Notes: generated from the sequence alone by a model not told the origin. A DNA stretch of 64,000 nucleotides from Clostridiales bacterium (GCA_031289755.1 JAITOU010000025.1:50859-114858), one strand, 5' to 3'; numbered from the stretch's first letter, positions 50,887 through 60,461 are shown. A program made the numbers and translations.

Positions 50887-51632
50887 ACAGAGCCTTTTGC
50901 GGGGTTGTTTCTGTTATATTCGGAGGCGATAAGAGCGGAGACGACTACTCCGGCGGTTTCACAGCGCAAAATACGTTTGCCGAGCGTTATTGCCGCTATG
51001 CCGTTGTCCTTAGCGCAGCTTGCTTCTTCGTCCGTAAAGCCGCCCTCCGGACCGACAAAAAACGCCGCGCTGAAATCCTTTGTCTTAAAACGCTCCGAAA
51101 GCTTACAGAGCCGTCCGTCGGTTTCTTTTTCGTAGGCTATGATAGGCAGAAATGATTTTTTTGCGATATTGACGGCTTCTTCAAAATCGACGGGCGGTAT
51201 TATCCGCATGAGCTTATTTGCGCCGCACTGCTTGGCGGCTTCCTTGATAATTTTTTCAAGTCTTTCGATATTGACGCGGCTGTCGTTGACGTGCGTGCTA
51301 ATAAAAGGCACAAATACGCTCACACCCGTCTCCACCGCCTTTTGAACGATTATTTCGAGCTTGTCCTTAGACGGAATAGCTTGAAGCATGGTGAGCTTAA
51401 ATGGCAGCTCTGTGTCGTTGACTATCGTTTCGTGTATCGCGGCGGTCAGATAGCCGTCGTGTATCTTGTCTATCGTAGCGTAATAGTCCTTGCCGTCGCC
51501 CGTACAGACGACAATTTTAAACCCTTTTTTTAGGCGCAGCACCTTGACGATATGATAAAATTCGTCGTTGTCTATGACGGCGCATTGTTTATCAATTTTT
51601 TCACTCGGTATAAAAAATCTCTTTATTTCCAT
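50883..51632 (-). CDS. rsmE: 16S rRNA m3U1498 methyltransferase RsmE
   Basis: 249 aa, SPOUT fold. The N-terminal PUA-like part has YHIVKVLRLKKGFKIVVCTGDGKDY. The C-terminal part has IVQKAVETGVSVFVPF, KEAAKQCGANKLMRI and the knot motif FFVGPEGGFTDEEASCAKDNG, followed by LGKRILRCETA. All are standard. It sits between tsaE and mtaB. Confidence 0.95.
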   Translation of the reverse strand: MEIKRFFIPSEKIDKQCAVIDNDEFYHIVKVLRLKKGFKIVVCTGDGKDYYATIDKIHDGYLTAAIHETIVNDTELPFKLTMLQAIPSKDKLEIIVQKAVETGVSVFVPFISTHVNDSRVNIERLEKIIKEAAKQCGANKLMRIIPPVDFEEAVNIAKKSFLPIIAYEKETDGRLCKLSERFKTKDFSAAFFVGPEGGFTDEEASCAKDNGIAAITLGKRILRCETAGVVVSALIASEYNRNNPAKGSV

Positions 51633-51636
51633 TTAT

Positions 51637-52077
51637 TTATCCGTTGCTTTCCGGCTCTCTTTGTCTGATTGTTATCCTTCTCGTATTGTCGCCCGTTCTG
51701 TATATATCCGTTTCAAAGACGCGGCAGTTACCGAAGCTTTTGTATTTGTTCCATTCGATAGCGGTTATTCCGTCGCCGCCGAAGATAAATTCTTCCAAAC
51801 CCAATTCAAAAACTTCTTCTTCGTTTTCGATTCGGTACATATCGAGATGAAAAAAAGGTGTCCGTCCGCCGTAATATACGTTCATAACGGTAAAGGTCGG
51901 ACTGACGACAGTATCGGTTATTCCGAGTTCTTCGGCTATACCTTTTGCAAAATGAGTTTTTCCCGCGCCCAAATCTCCGTTGAGCAATACGATGTCGCCC
52001 TTACGAAGCGTCTTTGTAAGAGTCTTGGCGATGTCGATAGTCTCCGATACGGAGTTGGAAATTATCTCTAAAAACAT
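51637..52077 (-). CDS. tsaE: tRNA t6A biosynthesis ATPase TsaE
   Basis: 146 aa. The P-loop is GDLGAGKTHFAKGIAEELG and the core includes SPTFTVMNVYYGG and FHLDMYRIEN. TsaE energises the TsaB-TsaD complex that makes t6A37 on tRNA. Its closeness to mtaB, which adds a methylthio group to the same t6A37, makes functional sense. It begins the operon; the partners tsaB and tsaD are not in view. Confidence 0.94.
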   Translation of the reverse strand: MFLEIISNSVSETIDIAKTLTKTLRKGDIVLLNGDLGAGKTHFAKGIAEELGITDTVVSPTFTVMNVYYGGRTPFFHLDMYRIENEEEVFELGLEEFIFGGDGITAIEWNKYKSFGNCRVFETDIYRTGDNTRRITIRQREPESNG

Positions 52078-52099
52078 AATAAACTGTAATACTCATTTA

Positions 52100-52146
52100 C
52101 GCGAAGTATTCTATCTACGGCTCAAATCAACCGCGAAGTATTCTAT
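52100..52146. repeat. Two CGCGAAGTATTCTAT repeats between tsaE and the GH95-like gene
   Basis: CGCGAAGTATTCTAT occurs at 52100-52114 and 52132-52146, 32 bp apart in the same orientation. The core AGTATTCTA relates it to the GCATAGTATTC repeats elsewhere, and CGCGAA also ends the foldback element at 44812-44979. Confidence 0.7.
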
Positions 52147-52147
52147 T

Positions 52148-54526
52148 TTATAACTTAAAATCGATAATATATTCTTTGCCTGCCGTCAAATGTATTCCGT
52201 GGATTACTCCGTCGTCTATTATCAGGTTTTCGGGAGCTTTTCGGATATCCTTCAAAAATTCGGGAATGTAAAGCTCGATTGTCTTTGCCTTCTTTGCTTT
52301 AAAGGTTATCTCGAACGAGCCTTTTTCAAATAAGCTTTTGCGCTTTTCTCTGTCCCAATTTATGTCTATCGATACCGCCCCTTTTGCGGACAAGCCCGTT
52401 ATCGCGCCGCGCACAAGGCTTGGCAATACGCCGTTAAACAGGCGTATTGACGTGTCGTCGGACGAAACGAACATTTCTTGTATTGCAAGCGTGCAAGCGA
52501 GATTCCCCCCGATATTGATTTCAAACAATTCGTCGTCCGTGCCTATGCCGTAGCCCCTTATATCCGCGTCGGTCGTCATGAGATTGTTGAGCGTCAGATT
52601 TCGGACGATATAATTCAGACATTTTTTTGCTTCTTCCTTTAAGCCTAAGCCAAAGAAGCTGTAAGCATTATACGCGAGAGAAAGCGAGGATTGTTTTTTT
52701 AGACCGTCCGTCATGATGTGACGCGCAGTATCTATGTAGGGTTGAAGCTCGCTCTGTCCCGTCGAAAAGCTGATTTCTCTCATAGGATTTACCGAATAAA
52801 GCTGCGGAAAATATTTGACGTCAAAATCGGCGATTTTTGTCAGATGATATTCCTTAATCTTACCGTTCTCTACCTCCGGCACGGGAAGTCTGTCAAATAC
52901 TTCCTTCCACTTCAACACCTCGTCGGGGTATGTTTTGGTTATCTCCGCTCCTTCTATGAGATTTGAAAAGAGCTGACGCGCTATGATAAAATCCGCGTCC
53001 GACGAAGCGTAAACGGCAGTCACGCCCTTTCCGTTAGGCGAATAGGACGGAATGCTTTCGTATTTGTTACCGTCGCCGAGCTTAAAGAAGTCCTCATAAA
53101 ACGCCGCGACGTCCTTCATAAACGGCAACGCTCTTGTCTTTAAAAACTTCACGTCTTCGGTAAAAAGATAATATTCGTAGTACAAAAAGGCGACTATTCC
53201 GGCAGCTCCCGTGAAGTACAACGCTTCTCTCGAAAAATTACCTGGCAAGCCCGTGTCGGTAGACATGACCGCAGGGATAAAGATTCCCTTAGCATTATAG
53301 AGCCTTAAAGCGTTCTTTTTTAAATCGTCGTAAACCTTGTCAAAATAATCGAAGAGCGGCAGCAAAAGCGGAGTCATATTTCCCGTCAACGCCTGATAAT
53401 AAACGAATTGCAATTCGCCGTTAAGCGGAATAAAAGGAGAATTGGTCTTGTAATCGCTGTACCAAAGACCGGCAGGCTTGACTATTCCGTCTCTGCCGCC
53501 CGACGACACAAAGAGATAGCGTCCGTATCTCCAAAGCTTTTCGATAAGGGCGTGCGGTATATCGCCTTTTCCGGCCTTTAAGAGCAATTCTTCGATAGGC
53601 GCGTCGCTGTCTTCGGCGTCAAGGTCAATCTCGGCAGTTTTTAACAGCTTTTGATGTAAGACCGTGTGTTCCTTTAAAAGCTTGTCATAGGTCAATTTGT
53701 TGTTATATAGCTCGGCTTTGATATTTTTAAATTCGGTGTCGCGCTTTGAGTCGACAAAGACCTTTACATAGACCGTCACGCATTCCGCGCCCTTTATGGT
53801 GATGACGCTGTTTGCAAACGTCGACGTGCCGCCGACGTTGACGACCTTTGCGACAGCTCCGAAGTCCTTGCCGTTGTCGCTCTTAGCGGCAAAAAATATA
53901 AATTGATTTTCGGTTTTGATTTCAAAGATGTCGGGAACTTTTGCAGGGTTTAGCTTGACGGATGAGGTGTCGTGAAGCGAGAGAGATACGACGGCGTTGA
54001 TTTTGCCGCCGCCCGACTTATTTATCTCGTACAAGAGCATATCGTTTGTACGCGAAACAAAAAGCGATTTGTCTACGGTAGTTTTGCCGTCCTTAAAGAG
54101 TACGGATATTTCTCCGTTGTCCATATTGAGATACCGCGCATAATCGGCGGCAGGCTCGGACAGCTCAATCGAAGTCTTTAAATCGCACAGCGGCAAAGGT
54201 GTGGACGTTTGGGGTCTGTACCCCTTGTTTTGGAGCAGCTTAGGATAAAGCGCGCCCGCGTCCTCGTACTTACCGTCCTTGACAAGCTTTTTCAAATCCT
54301 TTAAAGCGGTGGAGATGTCGGGCAAAACGCTTATGTTGCCCTGCCAGCTCAAACGCGAATGGGTTATCATGACGGTATCCTTACCGGCATTGCCGAGAGC
54401 GTACGCGCCTATAAGCCCGTTGCCGGCAGGCAGAGCTTCGCGCCACTTGGAATAATTAGTCAAAGGCGGTTTCTCGAATTTTAAAATATTTTTAATATCC
54501 GTGTTCTTAGAATTTAAATTCAACAT
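52148..54526 (-). CDS. Glycoside hydrolase, GH95-like (alpha-fucosidase/galactosidase family)
   Basis: 792 aa from the ATG at 54526, which has GGAGG seven bases upstream; a TTG two codons earlier is too close to it. No signal peptide, so it is cytoplasmic. The opening KWREALPAGNGLIGAYA is the GH95 N-terminal signature (W-EALPxGNGxxGA). The central helical barrel holds LPGNFSREALYFTGAAG and a C-terminal beta domain closes it. GH95 enzymes remove alpha-1,2-fucose or L-galactose from glycans. The region around LNGELQFVYYQALTGN, where typical members have WxxNINLQM, is altered, so substrate or activity may differ. Confidence 0.8.
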   Translation of the reverse strand: MLNLNSKNTDIKNILKFEKPPLTNYSKWREALPAGNGLIGAYALGNAGKDTVMITHSRLSWQGNISVLPDISTALKDLKKLVKDGKYEDAGALYPKLLQNKGYRPQTSTPLPLCDLKTSIELSEPAADYARYLNMDNGEISVLFKDGKTTVDKSLFVSRTNDMLLYEINKSGGGKINAVVSLSLHDTSSVKLNPAKVPDIFEIKTENQFIFFAAKSDNGKDFGAVAKVVNVGGTSTFANSVITIKGAECVTVYVKVFVDSKRDTEFKNIKAELYNNKLTYDKLLKEHTVLHQKLLKTAEIDLDAEDSDAPIEELLLKAGKGDIPHALIEKLWRYGRYLFVSSGGRDGIVKPAGLWYSDYKTNSPFIPLNGELQFVYYQALTGNMTPLLLPLFDYFDKVYDDLKKNALRLYNAKGIFIPAVMSTDTGLPGNFSREALYFTGAAGIVAFLYYEYYLFTEDVKFLKTRALPFMKDVAAFYEDFFKLGDGNKYESIPSYSPNGKGVTAVYASSDADFIIARQLFSNLIEGAEITKTYPDEVLKWKEVFDRLPVPEVENGKIKEYHLTKIADFDVKYFPQLYSVNPMREISFSTGQSELQPYIDTARHIMTDGLKKQSSLSLAYNAYSFFGLGLKEEAKKCLNYIVRNLTLNNLMTTDADIRGYGIGTDDELFEINIGGNLACTLAIQEMFVSSDDTSIRLFNGVLPSLVRGAITGLSAKGAVSIDINWDREKRKSLFEKGSFEITFKAKKAKTIELYIPEFLKDIRKAPENLIIDDGVIHGIHLTAGKEYIIDFKL

Positions 54527-54667
54527 AATCAAACCTCCGAAATTTCCCTAACCGTCTATTATTATATCAAATAATCTATCGGTTTGTCTAATAATTTCTT
54601 TAAGTAAAAAATAAAAGCGAAAAATGAAACGTAAAATTGTATTTTTTACTAGAATTGCTTTACCGAA

Positions 54668-54696
54668 TTGACAAAATCAGTCTGTTATGTTATATT
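54668..54696 (+). promoter_or_regulatory. Promoter of the AAA+ lipoprotein transcript
   Basis: TTGACA (54668-54673) and TATATT (54691-54696) are 17 bp apart, with a TG one base before the -10 box. Confidence 0.85.
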
Positions 54697-54702
54697 ATTA
54701 AC

Positions 54703-54840
54703 GCGACACAACTTAATACCGAAAACAGGTAAACAAATAGCCAAAGCTGCTATCTCTTTCACCTGTTTTGGTGTTGTGTCGCAACAATTAAGAGAGTTAG
54801 CGTTTGGAGTGCGTCTCTTAATCGGGGCGCATTTTTATTT
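54703..54840 (+). promoter_or_regulatory. Structured leader with terminator/antiterminator pair (candidate riboswitch or attenuator)
   Basis: The first domain is a long hairpin: GCGACACAAC (54703-54712) with GTTGTGTCGC (54773-54782), then ACCGAAAACAGGT (54718-54730) with ACCTGTTTTGGT (54761-54772), around a loop holding ATAGC/GCTAT. Next TTAAGAGA (54788-54795) can pair with TCTCTTAA (54814-54821). That pairing excludes the terminator GTGCGTC (54809-54815) with GGCGCAT (54826-54832) and its TTTTTATTTT run. The two alternatives make a switch. I do not recognise the aptamer. Confidence 0.82.
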
Positions 54841-54855
54841 TACGGGAGATTTTAT

Positions 54856-56534
54856 ATGAAGCAAAAGAAAAAATATCTATTATGTTTATTATTGCTATTG
54901 TCCGCTATCATTTTACTTACTGCTTGCAGCAAAGAAACTCTCATATATCCCGATACGGGGCGTTATAGCAAAGCTTACGATAATGTCACAGACCAAACGA
55001 CGATAGCTTTTTATATTGATTTGTATAACGAATCGTATTTGAATGTTTCGAGCATAGAAATAAGCTTCGATTATTATCTGAACGATAACAAGCTCGGATG
55101 CAGAACGATAGAATACAGACAGGAAATAAAACACGGTGAAGATTACAGGCTTGACGAAAGCTTTATTATTGCGGGAGAAATAGACAAAATTATTTATGTT
55201 TCAGCTGATTTTGAATACGAAAATTTTTGGCAGACGTATATTGCCGATATATTAGCCAGATATTGGTATCTTTTACTGATTATCGGTATTCCGCTTCTGA
55301 TTGGACTTGTTTTCGGCATTCGTGATTTTTTAGAAGAATATTGGTATATAATCGTCGGGATAATCGTCATCGCCGCTATCGTATGCGGATTTATATTTTG
55401 GAAATGGCAGATAATGCTTTGGATTGTCGGCGGCTTGCTTGCGGCAGGCATAGCGGCTTTCATAATTTATCGTATAATAGAAAACAAAAATTTAGATTTA
55501 TATTATTATGAGCAAATGAACAAAAAGCAATACGAACAAATGACCGTAGCGGAATTAAAAGCGCTTTGCAGAGAGTACGGCATAAGCGGCTTCTCGGCTT
55601 TGCGAAAAGATGAAATTATAGACCTGTTAAAAGAACACGGCGAAGAAGCTTCGGACAACGACGGCGAAGAAGCCGATAATGAAAATACAGAAGCGAAAGC
55701 TTCAAAATCATCTGACGCCGCACGCATTCCCAAAATAAAGCTGACCGACATAGCGGGTCTTGACGACGCAAAAAAAGCACTCGACGAACGTGTAATACTT
55801 CCGTTAAAGCACAAGGATATTTATTCTAAATACGGCAAAAAGGTCGGCGGCGGCATATTGCTGTACGGATTGCCTGGAACAGGAAAAACGATGTTTGCAC
55901 AAGCCGTAGCGACGGAGCTTGACGCTAAATTTTTTAGTATCAAATGTTCGGATATCGAATCCAAATGGAGCGGAGAGGCGGAACGGAATGTCAAAGCTCT
56001 TTTTACCGAAGCGCGCCGCTGCAAAAAAGCCGTTATCTTTTTTGACGAATTTGATTCTCTCGGAGCGCGCAGACAAAACAATGAAGACGCCTGCAACTCT
56101 CATGTAACGCAAGAAATATTGACGCAAATGCAAGGCGTGGAAGAAGCTTCAAATATGCTTTTGTGATAGCCGCCACAAATTGTCCGTGGGCTTTGGACGG
56201 CGCGTTATTGCGTCCGGGCAGATTTAACGAAAAAATATATATTCCCTTGCCGGATTATGACGCAAGATTGTTTATACTCGGTAATAATTTAAAAAAATGC
56301 ACATTAGCCGACGACGCGGATATCAAGAATATAGCGGCAAAATTAGACGGCTGCAACGGAGCAGACGTCGTTGAATTTTGCGAAAAGGTCAAAATGACGT
56401 TAATCAAAAAAGAGATAAACAAAACGGCAAACCCGATTATTACTCAAAGCGACATATACGATATACTCAAAAATACAAACAGCTCCGTTTTAAAAGACGA
56501 CTTAAACAAAATGAAGGATTATATCAAATCATAA
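54856..56534 (+). pseudogene. Membrane-anchored AAA+ ATPase with lipoprotein signal, split by a -1 frameshift
   Basis: Frame one (54856-56166) encodes a lipobox LTAC after a signal peptide, an external domain of about 100 residues, three membrane helices (about 130-215), a SAP-like helix-hairpin (MTVAELKALCREYGISGFSALRKDEI), and an AAA+ core with YGLPGTGKTMFAQ and VIFFDEFDSLGARRQ. It stops after SNMLL. The next frame resumes exactly as VIAATNCPWALDGALLRPGRF, with sensor and arginine residues, and runs to 56534. One missing T would join them (about 558 aa). The ATPase is FtsH/Cdc48-like but has no protease domain. Leader above; lipoprotein gene opposite, with overlapping ends. Confidence 0.85.
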
Positions 56535-57148
56535 AATCTGACCAACATAAACGCCTCGTACTCCTTGCCGTCTTTCATCATTTTGAGCTTTGTGTATACC
56601 CAATTTTCTAATTGTTCCGTTATGAGTCCTGCTTCGATAAAGGGCATCGGGTTTAAGAGAAAGACCATATCCTTGTCGTTCTTATCTAAATGCTGCGCCC
56701 ATTCAAAGGCAAATTCGTTGCCGAACGAAAGCCCGAAATGCCCCATGTCTTCGTCGAAGCCCAATGCGTTTCGGTTTGTGCGTACGGTCTTTTTTAGTGC
56801 GGAGAATTTTTCCGTTTCGGTCACGGTCTTTGCGTTCTCTAATTCTATTGCAAGGATATTTCCGTTGACGTCAAAATCCGTCAGCTTAGCTACATCTAAG
56901 CCTGCCGATATAAATTCCGATAAATCGACTTCTATCGCAAGCCGCTCGCCCCATAAGAATTTTTCTTTGCCGTTCGGCGATATCAGCGTATGTTGTCCGC
57001 TATCGTATTGATAACGCGCTTCGCCAAGCTCCGCCGATAAATCCTTAAAGGATTTTACGGCATAATTTGCAATGACGTCGGTCACACTGCACGCCGTCAA
57101 AACAACCGCCGTTATAATGAGCAGCAAATAAATCATTTTCTTTTTCAT
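56519..57148 (-). CDS. Lipoprotein of unknown function
   Basis: 209 aa. A signal peptide ends in the lipobox LTACS (residues 17-21), so the mature protein is attached to the outer face of the membrane. The rest is soluble with no family recognised. The 3' end overlaps that of the AAA+ gene on the opposite strand by 16 bp. Its ATG overlaps the copA stop by four bases, so it is the last gene of the copper operon. A role in copper handling is possible but nothing in the sequence (few Cys, Met or His) supports it. Confidence 0.8.
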   Translation of the reverse strand: MKKKMIYLLLIITAVVLTACSVTDVIANYAVKSFKDLSAELGEARYQYDSGQHTLISPNGKEKFLWGERLAIEVDLSEFISAGLDVAKLTDFDVNGNILAIELENAKTVTETEKFSALKKTVRTNRNALGFDEDMGHFGLSFGNEFAFEWAQHLDKNDKDMVFLLNPMPFIEAGLITEQLENWVYTKLKMMKDGKEYEAFMLVRFYDLI

Positions 57149-59634
57149 ACTTTTTCTCCTGCGGATTCTTTGACTGCGGTCTTTTTAAAAAATCTCAAAC
57201 TCAATGCGTTTAGCAGCACCGAAACCGAGCTGAAAGACATTGCCGCCGCCGCAAATATAGGATTGAGTAACGGGCCGCCTAAGAGATACAGGACGCCTGC
57301 CGCTATCGGTATGCCCGCGGCATTGTAGCCGAATGCCCAAAAGAGATTTTGCTTAATATTCCTTATCGTACTCTTACTGAGCTTTATCGCCGTAGGCACG
57401 TCCGTCAGGTCGCTTCTCATAAGAACTATATCGGCGGATTCTATCGCGACGTCCGTACCCGAGCCTATCGCTATGCCGATATCCGCTTGCGCGAGAGCCG
57501 GAGCGTCGTTGATACCGTCGCCGACCATACCGACCTTTTTGCCTTCCGCTTGCAGCTTCTTGACCTCGTTCGCCTTGTCTTCGGGCAAGACCTCGGACAA
57601 GACTCTCGTAATGCCTACCTGCCTTGCAATGGCTTCCGCCGTTTTGCGGTTGTCGCCCGTTATCATGACGACTTCTATGCCCATTTTGTTTAAAGCCGTT
57701 ATAGCGTCCTTACTGCTCGGCTTGACCACGTCGGCGACGGCGATAATTCCTGCAAGCTTGCCGTCTATCGCGACGTACATCGGCGTTTTGCCTTCGCCGG
57801 CTAAGGCGTCCGACTGTGCCTCTAAGGCTTCGAGAGAAATGCTTTTATTCGCCATGAGCTTTTTGTTGCCGAGTAAAAGGCTTTTTTTGTCTATGTTGAC
57901 GGAGATACCGAAGCCGACAATGGCTTCAAAATTTTCTATCTTTAAAAATTCGAGATTTTCTTTTTTTGCGGCTCTGACTATCGCTTCGCCGAGCGGATGC
58001 TCCGAGCCTTTCTCGGCAGACGCTGCGATTTGAAGCAACAGCCTTTTGTCCGATTCGTCCGCGCTTATTACGTCGGTCACCTCCGGCTTACCTTCGGTGA
58101 TTGTTCCCGTTTTGTCAAAGACAATGGTTTTGATTTTGTGCGTCGTTTCTAAGGCTTCGCCGCCCTTTATCAAAATTCCGTTTTTTGCACCCATACCCGT
58201 TCCGACCATTATAGCCGTCGGCGTGGCAAGCCCTAAGGCGCACGGACAGGCTATGACGAGTACGGATATCAGAATAGTAAGCGAAAAGACAAAATCCCGT
58301 CCGCCTATCATCCATGCGGCAAAGGACAAGACGGCTATGCCGAATACAATCGGCACAAAATATCCCGATACCGTGTCCGCCACCTTTGCGATAGGAGCTT
58401 TCGAGCCTTGCGCGTCTTCTACGAGCTTTATTATTTGAGCAAGCGCGGTGTCCGCACCGATTTTTGTCGCTTTAAATTTTATCAAGCCGTTTTTGTTGAT
58501 GCTCGCGGCATACACTTTGTCTCCGGCTTTTTTGTCAATCGGCATACTCTCGCCCGTGAGCATAGATTCGTCGATAGCCGTATAGCCGTCGGTCACTACG
58601 CCGTCCACGGGTATTTTCTCTCCGGGCTTGACGAGAATTATGTCGCCGATTTCCGCTTCGTCGATTTGAATTTCTATCTCTTTGCCGTCCTTTATAACGG
58701 TTGCCGTTTTTGGAGCTAAGCCCATAAGCTTCTTTATCGCATCGCTTGTCTTGCCCTTCGATACGGCTTCTAAAGACTTGCCGAGCAAAATGAGCGTGAT
58801 AATGACGCCCGCCGTCTCGAAATACAGATTTTCCACCGCGCCGAAAGACCCCGACGCAATGGCTATCAGCGAATATATACTGTAACCGACCGCCGCCGTC
58901 GTGCCGATTGCAATCAAAGAATCCATATTCGGACTGCGCTTCCACAACGCCTTGTAGCCGACGGTATAAAATTTGTAGCCGACGGCAATGACAGGCAGTG
59001 TCAGCGCAAGCTGCAATATCGCATAATTGAGCGGATATTTCATCGGCTCTAAAATATCGGGAATAGGCACGTTCCACCACGACACCATAGGTCCCATAGC
59101 AAAATAAAGAAGCGGAAGACTAAACGCCGCGCCTATAATAAATTTTATCCATAAAATTTTTATCGCCCTTTGCTTGTGTATTCTGTCTTCGTCTACCGCC
59201 GTCTTGCTCTCCGTGTCAAGAGCCTTAAAGCCCGCGTCGTCGACGGCTTTTTTTATCAATGAAATTTTTGTTTTTAATGCGTCATAGCTTACCGTAGCTT
59301 TTTCAGTCGTAAGGTTGACGGACGCGGATAACACGCCGTCGGTTTTATTCAATGCCTTTTCTACCGCGCTCGCACAAGCGGCGCAGGTCATACCCGAAAC
59401 GGCAATGACGACGGTTTTTGCTTCGCCGCCGACTTCCAACTCATAGCCTGCCTGCGATATCGCCTTTTTTAAATTTTCGACGCTCACAGCGTCGCCGCCG
59501 AAGGAAACGGTGAGTTTTTCGGTGGCAAAGTTTACGGAAGCTTTTTTGACGCCGCCCACCTTTGCGGCGGTTTTTTCGACCCTGCCGGCGCAAGCGGCGC
59601 AAGTCATTCCGTTTATTTTATATGTTTTTTCCAT
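57145..59634 (-). CDS. copA: Copper-exporting P1B-type ATPase CopA
   Basis: 829 aa from the ATG at 59634, which has AAGGAG upstream. Two heavy-metal-binding domains each carry GMTCAACA (residues about 8 and 75). The membrane metal site CPCALGLATPTA and the phosphorylation motif DKTGTITEGKP are present, with TGES, GDGINDAPALAQADIG and a final MSFSSVSVLLNALSLR that carries the copper-type M..SS. It pumps Cu(I) out of the cytoplasm. The genes upstream encode a cupredoxin and an HMA-permease protein. Confidence 0.96.
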   Translation of the reverse strand: MEKTYKINGMTCAACAGRVEKTAAKVGGVKKASVNFATEKLTVSFGGDAVSVENLKKAISQAGYELEVGGEAKTVVIAVSGMTCAACASAVEKALNKTDGVLSASVNLTTEKATVSYDALKTKISLIKKAVDDAGFKALDTESKTAVDEDRIHKQRAIKILWIKFIIGAAFSLPLLYFAMGPMVSWWNVPIPDILEPMKYPLNYAILQLALTLPVIAVGYKFYTVGYKALWKRSPNMDSLIAIGTTAAVGYSIYSLIAIASGSFGAVENLYFETAGVIITLILLGKSLEAVSKGKTSDAIKKLMGLAPKTATVIKDGKEIEIQIDEAEIGDIILVKPGEKIPVDGVVTDGYTAIDESMLTGESMPIDKKAGDKVYAASINKNGLIKFKATKIGADTALAQIIKLVEDAQGSKAPIAKVADTVSGYFVPIVFGIAVLSFAAWMIGGRDFVFSLTILISVLVIACPCALGLATPTAIMVGTGMGAKNGILIKGGEALETTHKIKTIVFDKTGTITEGKPEVTDVISADESDKRLLLQIAASAEKGSEHPLGEAIVRAAKKENLEFLKIENFEAIVGFGISVNIDKKSLLLGNKKLMANKSISLEALEAQSDALAGEGKTPMYVAIDGKLAGIIAVADVVKPSSKDAITALNKMGIEVVMITGDNRKTAEAIARQVGITRVLSEVLPEDKANEVKKLQAEGKKVGMVGDGINDAPALAQADIGIAIGSGTDVAIESADIVLMRSDLTDVPTAIKLSKSTIRNIKQNLFWAFGYNAAGIPIAAGVLYLLGGPLLNPIFAAAAMSFSSVSVLLNALSLRFFKKTAVKESAGEKV

Positions 59635-59730
59635 TAAGTCGCTCCTTGGCCGATGGTAGTATGCAAAGGCTAAATCTTTACATTTTGACAAATCTATTTT
59701 TGTCGTTTTACATATGTATACGGTTGAATC

Positions 59731-59801
59731 GTAGGGGCGCCGCTTGCCGCGCCCGTTCCGTTTTGCGTGAGTTTATGGGCGCGTGCTTGCGGCACTCCTA
59801 C
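59731..59801. repeat. REP-like palindrome between copA and the cupredoxin gene
   Basis: GTAGGGGCGCCGCTTGCC at 59731 faces a right arm ending CGGCACTCCTAC at 59801, forming a long imperfect hairpin of about 26 bp per arm. The form GTAGGGGC-CGCC is common as a dispersed palindromic repeat in Firmicute genomes. It may also slow or protect the transcript between the two genes. Confidence 0.65.
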
Positions 59802-59880
59802 TACTTAATATTATTATACCATATAATACTTATATTAGTATGTACGCACTATTTTGTAATGCAGTACCCAAAAAGATACT

Positions 59881-60387
59881 TCATACGACGGTAATCGTAC
59901 TGTATGCCATTCCCATAGTCGTGCAGACGACCTTATATTTTCCGGGCTTTGTCGGCGTGAAGGTCACCGTCGTCGTTCCGTTTTTTGTCAGCTGCTGATT
60001 GATACCGAGCGCGCTTTGCTTTATTCCGGTTCGGCAACCCAAGCTGCTGCCCGCGCTTATTACCCATTTTACCTTCGTTCCTGCCTTTACGGTAATGTTT
60101 TCGCCGCCGCTTGCGCTTGAAGTTGTGCTTATCGTCTGAGTGCCGCCCGAAATGCTTGCGCTTGCGCCCGGTGCGCTGCCCGCTCCGCCGCTCGCAAAAA
60201 GTATAATACTCACCGTAATCAAAGCAACCGCCAATGCGGCTGCGCCGATTAGCAAATAACGCTTCTTTCTCTGCGCTGCTTCTGCGGCGCGCTGTGCCGC
60301 CAAACGCTCTTCGAGATTCTTTTTCTTGGCGGTATTCGCCGATATTTGCTTGCTTACGTTTTTGTTACCGTTGTTGTTGTTTGACAT
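59881..60387 (-). CDS. Membrane-anchored cupredoxin-like protein
   Basis: 168 aa. A cytoplasmic Gln/Ala/Lys-rich coiled segment (about 1-42) is followed by one membrane helix (YLLIGAAALAVALITVSIILF), a Ser/Gly linker and a small beta domain with ENITVKAGTKVKWVISAG, SLGCRTGI, FTPTKPGKYKVVCTTMGM. The Cys and the CxxxMGM cluster are plausible copper ligands of the cupredoxin fold. It probably takes up or hands over copper at the outer face for CopA. Two genes of the operon share this domain type. Confidence 0.82.
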   Translation of the reverse strand: MSNNNNGNKNVSKQISANTAKKKNLEERLAAQRAAEAAQRKKRYLLIGAAALAVALITVSIILFASGGAGSAPGASASISGGTQTISTTSSASGGENITVKAGTKVKWVISAGSSLGCRTGIKQSALGINQQLTKNGTTTVTFTPTKPGKYKVVCTTMGMAYSTITVV

Positions 60388-60461
60388 TTTTATATCTCCA
60401 AAATTTATTTAAATTTAGCGGCATAAAATTTTATCTGATTTATGCGGTGTTTCATTTAACT

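Noticed and set aside
56155..56170. Programmed -1 ribosomal frameshift in the AAA+ gene
   Set aside because: The zero-frame codons CTT TTG TGA do not give a standard X-XXY-YYZ slippery heptamer, and no downstream stimulatory hairpin stands out. A one-base deletion or error is simpler.
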